9,616 nucleotides of DNA, taken from Planctomycetota bacterium. GTDB taxonomy: Bacteria > Planctomycetota > B15-G4. The translations under genes and the position numbers were made by a program. The notes under the pieces were generated by a model. The model was not told where the DNA came from and did not search any database. It was given only the letters and a program-made list of their open reading frames with translations. The stretch spans positions 1 to 9,616 of the forward strand of contig QNBX01000164.1 of assembly GCA_003644265.1 (NCBI GenBank), given 5' to 3'. Of the stretch, positions 1 through 5,966 are shown one piece after another. The first letter of the stretch is position 1, and each line of letters starts with the position of its first letter.

Positions 1-1490
1 CGCCGGAGGCCAAGGGCCACGGCGTGCCCGAGGTGATCGAGGCCGTGGCCCTGCACAACGGGCGCATCCGGCCGCGGGTGGTGGTGGCCAAGGCCCTGGC
101 CTCCAGCGTCTGCATCGCGTCGGGCGGCTCGGTGGGGCGCGAGGGGCCCATCGTCCAGATCGGCTCGGCCATCGGGTCCTCGGTGGGCCAGGTGCTGGGC
201 ATGTCGGCCCGGCGGCTGCGCACCATGGTGGGCTGCGGAGCGGCGGCCGGCATCGCCGCCACCTTCAACGCGCCCGTGGCCGGGGCGCTGTTCGCGGTGG
301 AGGTCGTGCTGGGCGACTTCGGCGTGCCCCAGTTCTCGCCCATCGTGATCTCGTCGGTCATGGCCACGGTCATCAGCCGCCATTACCTGGGCGACCTGCC
401 GGCCTTCGACATCCCCAAGCACGCCCTCGAGAATCCCAGCGAGCTGGTGGTCTACGCCATCCTCGGCGTGGCGGCGGGGCTGATGGCGCTGCTGTTCATG
501 CGCACGCTCTACTTCGCAGAGGACAGGGCCGATGCCATCAAGCTGCCCACGCCCATCAAGGCCTGCCTGGGCGGGGCCATCGTGGGCGCCATCGCCCTGG
601 TGGTGCCGGGCGTGCTGGGCGTGGGCTACGAGTCCATGAACGCCGCGCTGGACGGCTCGCCGGCGCTCTGGGCCCTGGTCGGGCTGCTGGCGGCCAAGCT
701 GGTGGCCGTGTCGGTCACCATCGCCTCGGGCGGCTCAGGCGGCATCTTCGCGCCGTCGCTGTTCCTGGGTGCGTCGCTGGGTGCGCTGGTGGGCGGCATC
801 GCTCAGGCGATCCTGGGCCCGGAGTCCATGGCCGCCACCGGCGCCTACGCGCTGGTGGGCATGGGGGCCGTGGTGGGCGCCACCACCCACGCGCCCATCT
901 CGGCCATCCTGATCCTGTTCGAGCTGACCAACGACTACCGCATCATCCTGCCGCTGATGGTGTCGTGCATCCTGGCCACGCTGCTGGCCACGCGGCTGCA
1001 GACGGCCTCCATCTACACGCTCAAGCTGCTGCGGCGCGGCGTGGACATCCGCGCCGGGCAGGACGTCAACCTGCTGCGCGGCGTGGCGGTGTCGGAGGTC
1101 CTGCGCCACGACCTGCGCTGCGTTGCGCCGGATACGCGGCTGGGCGCGGTGGTGAGCGAGCTCTCGCAGGGAGAGGATCACTGCGTCTACGTGGTCGATG
1201 ACGAGCGCAGGCTGTGCGGCGTCATCAGCATGGGCGAGATCCAGCCCTACCTGCCCGACGTGGACGTGCTGCGCTACTTGGTGGTGGCCTCCGAGATCTC
1301 CACCAACAGCCCGGGGGTCGAGCTGAGCGACAGCCTGGACACGGTGCTCACGCGGCTCGATCTGGGCTATCGCGACGAGTTGCCGGTGCTGGACGACGGC
1401 AAGCTGGTGGGCTCCGTGCGCATCGAGGACGTCATCGGGCGCTACAAGCAGGAGCTCATCAGGCGCGAGATGGACGAGGACGCCGAGTAG
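1..1490 (+). CDS. ClC-family chloride channel/transporter with C-terminal CBS pair (5' partial)
   Basis: Integral inner-membrane anion channel or Cl-/H+ antiporter. The frame is open from base 3, where GHGVP (bases 15-29) stands in for the first ClC signature GSGIP, so roughly the first hundred residues lie outside the window; the GTG at 24 is internal. Numbering from that valine as 1: GREGP at 38-42 with the gating glutamate E40, an NAPVAG helix at 82-87, GGIFAPSL at 239-246, and Y331, which probably matches the chloride-binding tyrosine. Two CBS domains follow at about 353-410 and 421-476, a cytosolic adenosine-ligand sensor typical of one ClC subgroup. The position of E. coli ClC-ec1 Glu203 (proton glutamate) is V94, as in vertebrate ClC channels, so coupled proton transport is doubtful. 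The TAG stop faces the convergent winged-helix gene 42 nt away. Family call is secure; channel versus exchanger is inference. Confidence 0.96.
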   Translation, partial: PEAKGHGVPEVIEAVALHNGRIRPRVVVAKALASSVCIASGGSVGREGPIVQIGSAIGSSVGQVLGMSARRLRTMVGCGAAAGIAATFNAPVAGALFAVEVVLGDFGVPQFSPIVISSVMATVISRHYLGDLPAFDIPKHALENPSELVVYAILGVAAGLMALLFMRTLYFAEDRADAIKLPTPIKACLGGAIVGAIALVVPGVLGVGYESMNAALDGSPALWALVGLLAAKLVAVSVTIASGGSGGIFAPSLFLGASLGALVGGIAQAILGPESMAATGAYALVGMGAVVGATTHAPISAILILFELTNDYRIILPLMVSCILATLLATRLQTASIYTLKLLRRGVDIRAGQDVNLLRGVAVSEVLRHDLRCVAPDTRLGAVVSELSQGEDHCVYVVDDERRLCGVISMGEIQPYLPDVDVLRYLVVASEISTNSPGVELSDSLDTVLTRLDLGYRDELPVLDDGKLVGSVRIEDVIGRYKQELIRREMDEDAE

Positions 1491-1516
1491 CCGGGGCCCC
1501 GGCGCGCCCGCGCGGG
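1491..1516. repeat. Two GC palindromes between convergent genes
   Basis: Directly after the ClC stop codon are a perfect 12-bp palindrome CCGGGGCCCCGG (1491-1502) and a perfect 10-bp palindrome CCCGCGCGGG (1507-1516). They fall in the 42-nt gap between two convergent genes, where a bidirectional terminator would be expected. There is no T-run on either side, and self-complementary words of this size are common at this GC content, so a terminator role is only a guess. Confidence 0.25.
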
Positions 1517-1532
1517 TGCAGCGGCCCCCCGA

Positions 1533-1853
1533 TCAGGGCAGCTCTTCCAGCACGCGCTGCATGAGCTCCCTGTACTCGCTCAGGGCCTTGCGTCCGGCGC
1601 TCGTCAGACTCAGGCGCGTGCGCGTGGTCTTGCCTTGCAGGCTCTTCTTCACGCGGATGTAGCCGGCGGCCTCCAGCTTGCTCATGTGCGACGAGAGGTT
1701 GCCGCGCGTGAGTCCGGTGGCGTTCATCAGGTAGACGAAGTCGGCGTAGTCGAGCACCGACAGCGTCGCCAGCAGGGTCAGGCGCGCCGGCTCGTGCACC
1801 AGACGGTCGAGGCCCTCGGCGGCCGGAGCGGGCCGCTCTTCGGGGGTGACCAT
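1533..1853 (-). CDS. Small winged-helix transcriptional regulator (HTH_34-like)
   Basis: Cytosolic DNA-binding protein of 106 residues, almost entirely one winged-helix domain of the type found in PF13601 and related to MarR/ArsR folds. It opens with LDRLVHEPARL at 15-25, a helix-turn-helix follows at about 42-66 with recognition helix TRGNLSSHMSKLEAAGYI (49-66), and the wing carries basic residues KKSLQGKTTRTR (69-80) followed by LTSAGRKAL. No cysteine cluster or ligand domain is visible. The ATG at 1853-1851 overlaps the stop of the upstream membrane gene (TGATG) and has no clear Shine-Dalgarno sequence, so translation is probably coupled. Longer upstream frames exist but cover the membrane gene. 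In this family such regulators commonly sit beside a small membrane protein; the inverted repeat in the shared promoter is the likely operator. The effector is unknown. Confidence 0.9.
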   Translation of the reverse strand: MVTPEERPAPAAEGLDRLVHEPARLTLLATLSVLDYADFVYLMNATGLTRGNLSSHMSKLEAAGYIRVKKSLQGKTTRTRLSLTSAGRKALSEYRELMQRVLEELP

Positions 1854-2500
1854 CAGGTCGGCGTCTCGTCGTGGGGCAGGGGGAAGTCGTGCAGGAAACG
1901 CCTCAGCCGCACCAGACCGCAGGCCACCATCACGGCGCTGCTGACTCCGAAGCCGAGCAGGTAGCAGGCCAGCAGCGGCAGCTCGGTGGTGCGGATCAGC
2001 GTCTCCGAACCCAGGAAGGACCAGGCGATGAGCCAGCCGTAGGCGTAGAGCCGGTCGACGCCGAAGTACCAGCCCGCCAGGCTGCAGAGCACCACCGCCT
2101 TGACGGCGAACACGCCCAGGATGATCAACACCAGCGGCACGTCGCCCTCGAAGGCCGCAGCCTTCGAGGCGGCGGTGAAGCCCACCAACGCCAGGGTGAT
2201 GGCGACGGACACCAGCATCACGGGCAGCAGCTTGCGGCGCCTGGTCTTGTGGATGCGGAACTCGCCCAGCCGCGGTGTGGTCAGGTGACGCCGGCACCAG
2301 GGTACGGCCAGCAGCACCGTGAGCATGACGACGATGGGCACCCCGATGGTCCAGCCGGTGCTGAGCCCCAGCTCGGCCAACCAACCGCCGAGCTGGATGT
2401 TCACGAGCAGCAGTCCCATGGCGATGTCGGGCAGGCCATCCAGGAAGCCCCGGGCCCACACGTCGCGCAGCAGGGTCTTCTCGGTGAGGGCGGTCTGCAT
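1853..2500 (-). CDS. Six-helix integral membrane protein partnered with winged-helix regulator
   Basis: Protein of 215 residues that I cannot assign a biochemical function. Hydrophobic segments at about 22-44, 50-68, 92-110, 121-142, 150-166 and 174-197 suggest six membrane helices. The loop after the second helix is strongly basic (PRLGEFRIHKTRRRK, 76-90) and should be cytosolic. The N-terminus reads as a short amphipathic stretch leading to GFLDGLPDIAMGLLL, a pattern seen in uncharacterised membrane proteins encoded with small winged-helix regulators. I chose ATG 2500 because GGAG lies 8 nt upstream and a promoter lies just beyond; the frame continues upstream without a stop to about 2944 but that part is Arg/Pro-rich noise antisense to a remnant and to the nitrilase. 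It is the first gene of a two-gene operon. There are no transporter signature motifs; a role in envelope stress or a small efflux-like function would be a guess. Confidence 0.85.
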   Translation of the reverse strand: MQTALTEKTLLRDVWARGFLDGLPDIAMGLLLVNIQLGGWLAELGLSTGWTIGVPIVVMLTVLLAVPWCRRHLTTPRLGEFRIHKTRRRKLLPVMLVSVAITLALVGFTAASKAAAFEGDVPLVLIILGVFAVKAVVLCSLAGWYFGVDRLYAYGWLIAWSFLGSETLIRTTELPLLACYLLGFGVSSAVMVACGLVRLRRFLHDFPLPHDETPT

Positions 2501-2508
2501 GGCTGGGT

Positions 2509-2512
2509 CTCC
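2509..2512 (-). promoter_or_regulatory. Shine-Dalgarno for the membrane protein gene
   Basis: GGAG on the minus strand, 8 nt before ATG 2500. It decides the start, because the same frame has earlier in-frame start codons that lack such a site and lie upstream of the promoter. Confidence 0.7.
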
Positions 2513-2530
2513 GGGTTCAAGGTGACTGGC

Positions 2531-2557
2531 GCGCAAACAAGTTTGTAGCGCAAACTT
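2531..2557. promoter_or_regulatory. Inverted-repeat operator overlapping the promoter
   Basis: AAGTTTG (2539-2545) and CAAACTT (2551-2557) form a perfect 7-bp inverted repeat around the 5-nt spacer TAGCG. A further half-site lies upstream: GCGCAAAC at 2531-2538 is repeated at 2548-2555, giving three CAAAC/GTTTG elements in 27 bp. Dimeric winged-helix proteins bind such sites. Since the second gene of this operon encodes one, autorepression is the simplest reading. What is seen is the repeat and its position on the -10 element; the identity of the binding protein is inferred. Confidence 0.6.
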
Positions 2558-2570
2558 ACGCCACTGCCAA
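2542..2570 (-). promoter_or_regulatory. Sigma70-like promoter of the membrane protein/regulator operon
   Basis: On the minus strand, TTGGCA (2570-2565, five of six matches to TTGACA) is followed after exactly 17 nt by TACAAA (2547-2542, four of six to TATAAT). Transcription would begin near 2535, leaving a leader of about 35 nt before ATG 2500. The segment is one of the few AT-rich patches in the window. The inverted repeat at 2539-2557 covers the -10 element and much of the spacer, so a bound protein would block RNA polymerase. Confidence 0.6.
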
Positions 2571-2596
2571 GTCCCCCCCGGGTGGCGAACCGGTGA

Positions 2597-2845
2597 CGGG
2601 CGGGGCAGGGCAACATCTCGCTGTTCCTCGATGGCGACGAGGCCAACCCGGTCGACCTGGGTGGAGGCGGCCTGACCTCCTGGCGCTTCTTCGGAGTGAT
2701 CGCGCCGCTCGGCTTCGATACCTTTGAGTATCGCGAGATGGAGGGCGTCAGCGGCGACGCCGTGACGCGCGCCGGCGTGGGGCGCGCCGGCGTGCGGCGC
2801 CGACGTCAGTCGCGCGCGGGAGGCAGATCGACGACGCGACCGTAG
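2597..2845 (+). pseudogene. Start-less remnant of an exported-protein C-terminal domain
   Basis: Between the promoter of the membrane gene and the end of the nitrilase gene, the plus strand has an open frame from just after TGA 2594-2596 to TAG 2843-2845, with no ATG near its beginning. The part from 2612 to about 2760 reads like real protein: NISLFLDGDEANPVDLGG, then SWRFFGVIAPLGFDTFEYRE and MEGVSGDA. A FFGVIAP.GF..FE.RE pattern is, from memory, typical of C-terminal beta-sandwich segments of secreted proteins in deltaproteobacterial genomes. After about 2765 it becomes Arg/Gly-rich and overlaps the antisense 3' end of the nitrilase gene, so the original terminus is lost. No upstream half is present, so this looks like a fragment left by a deletion or rearrangement. 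A stretch that is translated only by chance remains possible. Confidence 0.5.
2767..2794. repeat. 13-bp direct repeat, 15-bp period
   Basis: GCGCGCCGGCGTG occurs at 2767-2779 and again at 2782-2794, directly beyond the point where the remnant loses protein-like character and just before the nitrilase stop codon. A short slippage duplication or a scar of the event that truncated the remnant would both fit; GC-rich sequence also produces such repeats by chance. Confidence 0.5.
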
Positions 2846-3639
2846 CTCTCGGGGCGCCGGTGGGCCAGGCGGTCGAGCTCGTAGCTGCCGGCCACGTTGA
2901 CCACGCGGTTCTCGTCCGCCGCGGCTGGGTCCAGCGTGGCGCACACGACGGCGGGCTCGGCTCCCGCCTGGGCCAGCGTGCGCCCGTCGCAGTCCAGCAC
3001 GCGCGACTGACCGCGGAACGCGAAGCCCGACTCCTCACCGCAGCGATCGGACACGACCAGGTGCAGGTGATTCTCCTGGGCGCGCACCGGCGGCGAGTGC
3101 ACGCATGAGATCTCCGCTGCCAGGGGCCAGTTGGTGGCCACGCACAGGATCTGCGCGCCGTCGAGCTTGAGCGCGCGCGCGGCCTCGGGGAACGACAAGT
3201 CGTAGCAGATCAGCAGGCCCAGCTTGCCTGCGGAGGTGTCGAACACCGGGTAGCCGCGGTCGCCCGGATCGACGAAGCGGTCGATGCCCAGGAAGGGCAG
3301 GTGCATCTTGCGATAGACGCCGATCAGGCCGGCGGGGCCGACCACCGCGGCGGAGTTGAAGAGCTGCTCGCCGGCGCGCTCCAGCAGGCCGAATACGACC
3401 ACGCGGCCGCTGCGCGCGCAGGCCGCGGCGACGGCGTCGGTGGCCGGACCGGGGATGCTCTGTGCCGCGGCCCAGCCCTCGCTGCGAGAGCTGAAGCCGT
3501 AGCCGCTCAGGGCGCACTCGGGGAACACGATCAGGTCGGCCTCGGTCTGCTCGGTGAGCGCGACGAGTTCGGCCAGGTTGTGGGCCAGCCGGCCGAGCTG
3601 GGGGTCCGTCTGCGCGGCGGCGGCGATCATGGAGTGCAT
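2806..3639 (-). CDS. Carbon-nitrogen hydrolase (nitrilase superfamily amidase)
   Basis: Cytosolic amidohydrolase of 277 residues, the usual length for the family; no signal peptide. The catalytic Glu-Lys-Cys triad is complete: E41 in FPECALSGYGF, K111 in YRKMHLPF and C145 in LLICYDLSFPEAAR. The late strand motif GFAFRGQSRVLDCDG is also typical. These enzymes cleave C-N bonds of amides or carbamoyl groups through a cysteine acyl-enzyme. The sequence does not fix the branch: N-carbamoyl amino-acid or putrescine hydrolase, omega-amidase-like or another amidase are all possible. Start ATG 3639 or ATG 3630 (MIAAAAQ) are both plausible; neither has a strong Shine-Dalgarno. The gene is divergent from the lipoprotein gene and stands alone, though a Mo-hydroxylase operon that may act on N-heterocycles lies about 1 kb away. 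Confidence 0.93.
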   Translation of the reverse strand: MHSMIAAAAQTDPQLGRLAHNLAELVALTEQTEADLIVFPECALSGYGFSSRSEGWAAAQSIPGPATDAVAAACARSGRVVVFGLLERAGEQLFNSAAVVGPAGLIGVYRKMHLPFLGIDRFVDPGDRGYPVFDTSAGKLGLLICYDLSFPEAARALKLDGAQILCVATNWPLAAEISCVHSPPVRAQENHLHLVVSDRCGEESGFAFRGQSRVLDCDGRTLAQAGAEPAVVCATLDPAAADENRVVNVAGSYELDRLAHRRPESYGRVVDLPPARD

Positions 3640-3737
3640 GCTACGTCACGGGGCCCGCGGGAGCGCGGCGGCGCAGCTGTCGCTCCGGCGGCGCCCACGA
3701 GCGGGCTGCGGCGTCACCGGCGCTGGCGCGACGGGCG

Positions 3738-3755
3738 CGGTCCGTGCACGGACCG
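3738..3755. promoter_or_regulatory. Perfect 18-bp palindrome, candidate operator
   Basis: CGGTCCGTGCACGGACCG is fully self-complementary with no spacer and lies in the middle of the divergent gap, about 100 nt from each start codon. A dimeric regulator controlling both genes is the natural reading; a cruciform or transcript hairpin is the alternative. No T-run follows on either strand, so it is not an intrinsic terminator. Confidence 0.45.
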
Positions 3756-3846
3756 AGAAACGCGCTGCCGCTTGAGCCGGCCTGCGCCTGCTGTCACGCT
3801 GTCTGCCCGCGCGGGGCCGCTCGGACGCCCCACGGGACCCCCTCCC

Positions 3847-3850
3847 GGAG
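3847..3850 (+). promoter_or_regulatory. Shine-Dalgarno for the lipoprotein gene
   Basis: GGAG ends 8 nt before ATG 3859. Together with the signal peptide that begins at this ATG, it decides the start against a much longer open frame that runs antisense through the nitrilase gene. Confidence 0.75.
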
Positions 3851-3858
3851 TACTGGCC

Positions 3859-4566
3859 ATGATTGCTCGTTCCGCGCTGCTGCTGCTGTCTCTCGTCCTG
3901 ACGCTGGGCTGCTCGAGCGCCGGAGCCTGGAAGTACCGCCCGCTCTCACACCGGCGCACGGCGGCGCCTGCGCCACAGCGTGTCGCGGTGCTGCCCTTCG
4001 AGGATCGCCGCGCCGAGGTCAACTCGAACAAGGCCCTGATCTACCTGATCCCGCTCATGCCCTACGGCTGGATGGACTACGACGAGATCGAGGGGGCGTC
4101 CGGCTTCATCGCTCATGCGGCGTATCAGATCCGGCCGGCGGAGGACCTGGCCAAGGCGGTGGTCTCCGAGCTGGAGGCCGCCAACCTCTTCGATGAGGTC
4201 TTCTACACCGACCGTCGCGAGCAGCCCGACGTCGATCTGATCCTGCAGGGCTATGTCGAGCAGTTCCACTACGAGGGCAAGCTCATCAGCTACTGCCTGT
4301 CGATCTACGGGCCGCTGCTGTGGATCTTCGGCCTGCCCGCCGGTCACGCCCGCAACACGCTGGCCGTGGGCCTGGAGCTGCGGCGGGCCGCGGACGGCGA
4401 GGTCGTCTGGCGCAGCGCGCCGACCCTCGACGAGCGCAGCGTGACCATCGGCCTGTACTACGACTGGGGTGAGGAGTTCGAGGGCTACCCCGAGATGATG
4501 CAGGATGCGGCCTTGGCCTGGGTGGACGGGCTCACGCGCTACGTCGAGTCGGGCGCGCGCAACTAG
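3859..4566 (+). CDS. Putative lipoprotein of unknown function
   Basis: Exported protein of 235 residues. The N-terminus MIARSALLLLSLVLTLGC has one Arg, a hydrophobic core and Cys18 followed by SSAG, so it is probably cleaved by signal peptidase II and lipidated; the box LTLGC is imperfect (Leu at -2, Thr at -3). Mature residues include VAVLPFEDRR at 42-51, a beta-strand motif shared with periplasmic CsgG/TolB-N/GNA1162-type lipoproteins, then YLIPLMPYGWMDYDE (62-76), a helix beginning AEDLAKAVVSELE, and a hydrophobic stretch SIYGPLLWIFGLPAG before a final strand-rich part with GEVVW. The hydrophobic stretch is short and Gly/Pro-broken, so more likely buried than membrane-spanning. I do not recognise a named family. 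An outer-membrane-anchored periplasmic protein, possibly an accessory of an envelope complex, fits; no partner gene is visible. Divergent from the nitrilase gene and convergent with the Mo-hydroxylase operon. Confidence 0.85.
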   Translation: MIARSALLLLSLVLTLGCSSAGAWKYRPLSHRRTAAPAPQRVAVLPFEDRRAEVNSNKALIYLIPLMPYGWMDYDEIEGASGFIAHAAYQIRPAEDLAKAVVSELEAANLFDEVFYTDRREQPDVDLILQGYVEQFHYEGKLISYCLSIYGPLLWIFGLPAGHARNTLAVGLELRRAADGEVVWRSAPTLDERSVTIGLYYDWGEEFEGYPEMMQDAALAWVDGLTRYVESGARN

Positions 4567-4623
4567 CAACGCGCGCGGCGCGGTGCCTGGCCTCGCAGGT
4601 CGTCGTCGCGTCTCAGCCGCCGT

Positions 4624-5469
4624 TCAGCTCTCCGGCAGCCCGGCCAGCATGCGCGTCAACACCCGGCCCAACACCGCGCTGCGGTACTGCGCGCTGGAGC
4701 GCACGTCGTCCTGGGGGCTGGCGTCGTGGGCCACGCTGTGCGCGATGGCCGCGCTGCGCTCGTCGCCCGTCGCGCCGGCCTCCAGCGCGCGCTCCAGGTG
4801 TGTCATGCGGATGCTGCGGTCGGCCACCGAGCCCGCCGCGACGCGCGCGCGCAGCACGCGGCCCTGCTCGTGCGACACCGCCAACGCCAGCACCAGCTTG
4901 CTGATGGACTGGGCCCGGCGCGTGCCCACCTTGCGGAAGGCGCGCAGCTCGTTGGGCGGTCGGGGCGGCAGGACCACGCCCGCGATCAGCTCGTCGGGCC
5001 GGCGCGCCGTCTGCCGATAGCCCGTGAAGAACTCGCTCAAGGGCAGCTCGCGCGAGGCGCCGTGCGAGCGCAGCTGCAGCGTGGCGCCGAGGGCCAGCAG
5101 GGCCGGCGTGAGGTCCGCGGCGGGCGAGGCCGTGCCCAGGTTGCCGCCCAGGGTCGCGCGGTTCTGGATTTGCACCGCGCCCACGTCGCGCGCGGCGCTC
5201 ACCAGGATGTCGCCGAAGCGCGCGGCCAGCGAGCTGGCGATCAGGTCGCTGCAGGTGCAGGCGGCGCCCAGCACTAGCCCCTGTTCGGTCTCGCGGATCG
5301 CACGCAGCTCCGACACGCCGCCGATCTCCACCACCAGGTCCGGCTGGGCGCGCCCGGTCTGCAGCTCCACCATCAGGTCGGTGCCGCCGGCCAGCAGGCG
5401 CGTGGCCGGCGTGGCCGTGGCCAGGGCCTCCAGCGCTTGCTCCAGGGTTCGTGCGCTGACGACCTTCAC
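4624..5469 (-). CDS. Mo-hydroxylase FAD-binding (medium) subunit
   Basis: FAD subunit of a three-subunit xanthine-dehydrogenase-family enzyme, passing electrons from the iron-sulfur subunit to NAD+ or another acceptor; cytosolic. At 281 residues it has the usual size of the stand-alone CoxM/XdhB-type subunit. The N-terminal FAD-binding region carries LLAGGTDL (25-32) and TLGGNLGTASPAAD (106-119), the two flavin pyrophosphate-binding loops; the C-terminal CO-dehydrogenase flavoprotein domain starts near 175 with FRKVGTRRAQSISK. Start is GTG 5469, overlapping the small-subunit TGA by 4 nt (GTGA), with a weak GGGGGA about 9 nt upstream. The frame stays open further upstream, but that stretch is the shadow of the small-subunit gene. 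Last gene of the operon; 57 nt separate its stop from the convergent lipoprotein gene. Confidence 0.94.
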   Translation of the reverse strand: MKVVSARTLEQALEALATATPATRLLAGGTDLMVELQTGRAQPDLVVEIGGVSELRAIRETEQGLVLGAACTCSDLIASSLAARFGDILVSAARDVGAVQIQNRATLGGNLGTASPAADLTPALLALGATLQLRSHGASRELPLSEFFTGYRQTARRPDELIAGVVLPPRPPNELRAFRKVGTRRAQSISKLVLALAVSHEQGRVLRARVAAGSVADRSIRMTHLERALEAGATGDERSAAIAHSVAHDASPQDDVRSSAQYRSAVLGRVLTRMLAGLPES

Positions 5470-5966
5470 GACGAGCCGTCCCCCGGCGCGGCGGCGCGCA
5501 GGGCGGCGGCGATGATGGCGCCGTAGCCCGTGCAGCGGCACTGGTTGCCGGCCAGGGCCGTGCGCGCGCCGAGCTCGGTGGGCTCCACGTCGTCGCGTCG
5601 GCAGCGCTCGATCCAGGCCTTGGTCATGACGATCATGCCCGGCGTGCAGATGCCGCACTGCGCGCCGCCTTCGTCGAGGAACGCCTGTTGGATCGACTCG
5701 AGGCCGGCGCCCTCGATGGTGAGGATCTCGGCGTCTTGCACCTGGCACGCCGCGATCAGGCAGGCCAGCACGGGCTCACCGTCCACCAGCACCGTGCAGG
5801 CGCCGCACTCGCCCTCGCCGCAGCCTTCCTTGCTGCCGGTCAGCGAGAGCTCGTCGCGCAGCACGTCCAGCAGGCGCCGCAGGGGCGGGACCTGGAGCGT
5901 GTGCGCCGTGCCGTTGACGCGCAGTGTCAGCTCGATGGGCGCGGCGTCTTGCAGCGGGCCCTTCAT
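5466..5966 (-). CDS. Mo-hydroxylase 2x[2Fe-2S] (small) subunit
   Basis: Electron-transfer subunit of the same enzyme, 166 residues, relaying electrons from the Mo centre to FAD. The N-terminal plant-ferredoxin-type domain has C49, C54, C57 (GCGEGECGACTV) and C69; the C-terminal helical domain has C104, C107 (QCGICTPGM) and C143, C145 (NQCRCTGY). All eight cluster ligands are therefore present. Start ATG 5966 is set by AGGAG 7 nt upstream and by the 4-nt ATGA overlap with the large-subunit stop. Extra cysteines C74 and C122 are not ligands in known structures. No Tat signal is visible, in agreement with a cytosolic enzyme. Confidence 0.97.
   Translation of the reverse strand: MKGPLQDAAPIELTLRVNGTAHTLQVPPLRRLLDVLRDELSLTGSKEGCGEGECGACTVLVDGEPVLACLIAACQVQDAEILTIEGAGLESIQQAFLDEGGAQCGICTPGMIVMTKAWIERCRRDDVEPTELGARTALAGNQCRCTGYGAIIAAALRAAAPGDGSS

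Larger units (their letters stand above)
3640..3858. promoter_or_regulatory. Divergent intergenic region, nitrilase/lipoprotein
   Basis: This 219-nt gap must hold the promoters of both flanking genes. Very GC-rich; I cannot identify convincing -35/-10 pairs on either strand. Its one clear element is the 18-bp palindrome at 3738-3755. A GGAG at 3847-3850 serves the lipoprotein gene. Confidence 0.45.

Noticed and set aside
735..1181. Minus-strand open frame inside the ClC gene.
   Set aside because: Gln/His/Arg-rich translation antisense to conserved ClC helices; no ribosome site or family motif.
1491..1532. Intrinsic bidirectional terminator between ClC and the regulator.
   Set aside because: Palindromes are present but there is no T-run on either strand, so only the repeats were recorded.
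2501..2944. A 148-codon upstream extension of the membrane protein frame on the minus strand.
   Set aside because: It is Arg/Pro/Ala-rich without protein character, crosses the promoter and operator, and is antisense to the remnant and part of the nitrilase gene. ATG 2500 has the Shine-Dalgarno.
3301..3858. Open plus-strand frame leading into the lipoprotein gene.
   Set aside because: It is antisense to the well-supported nitrilase gene, and would bury the signal peptide that starts at ATG 3859 with its own GGAG.
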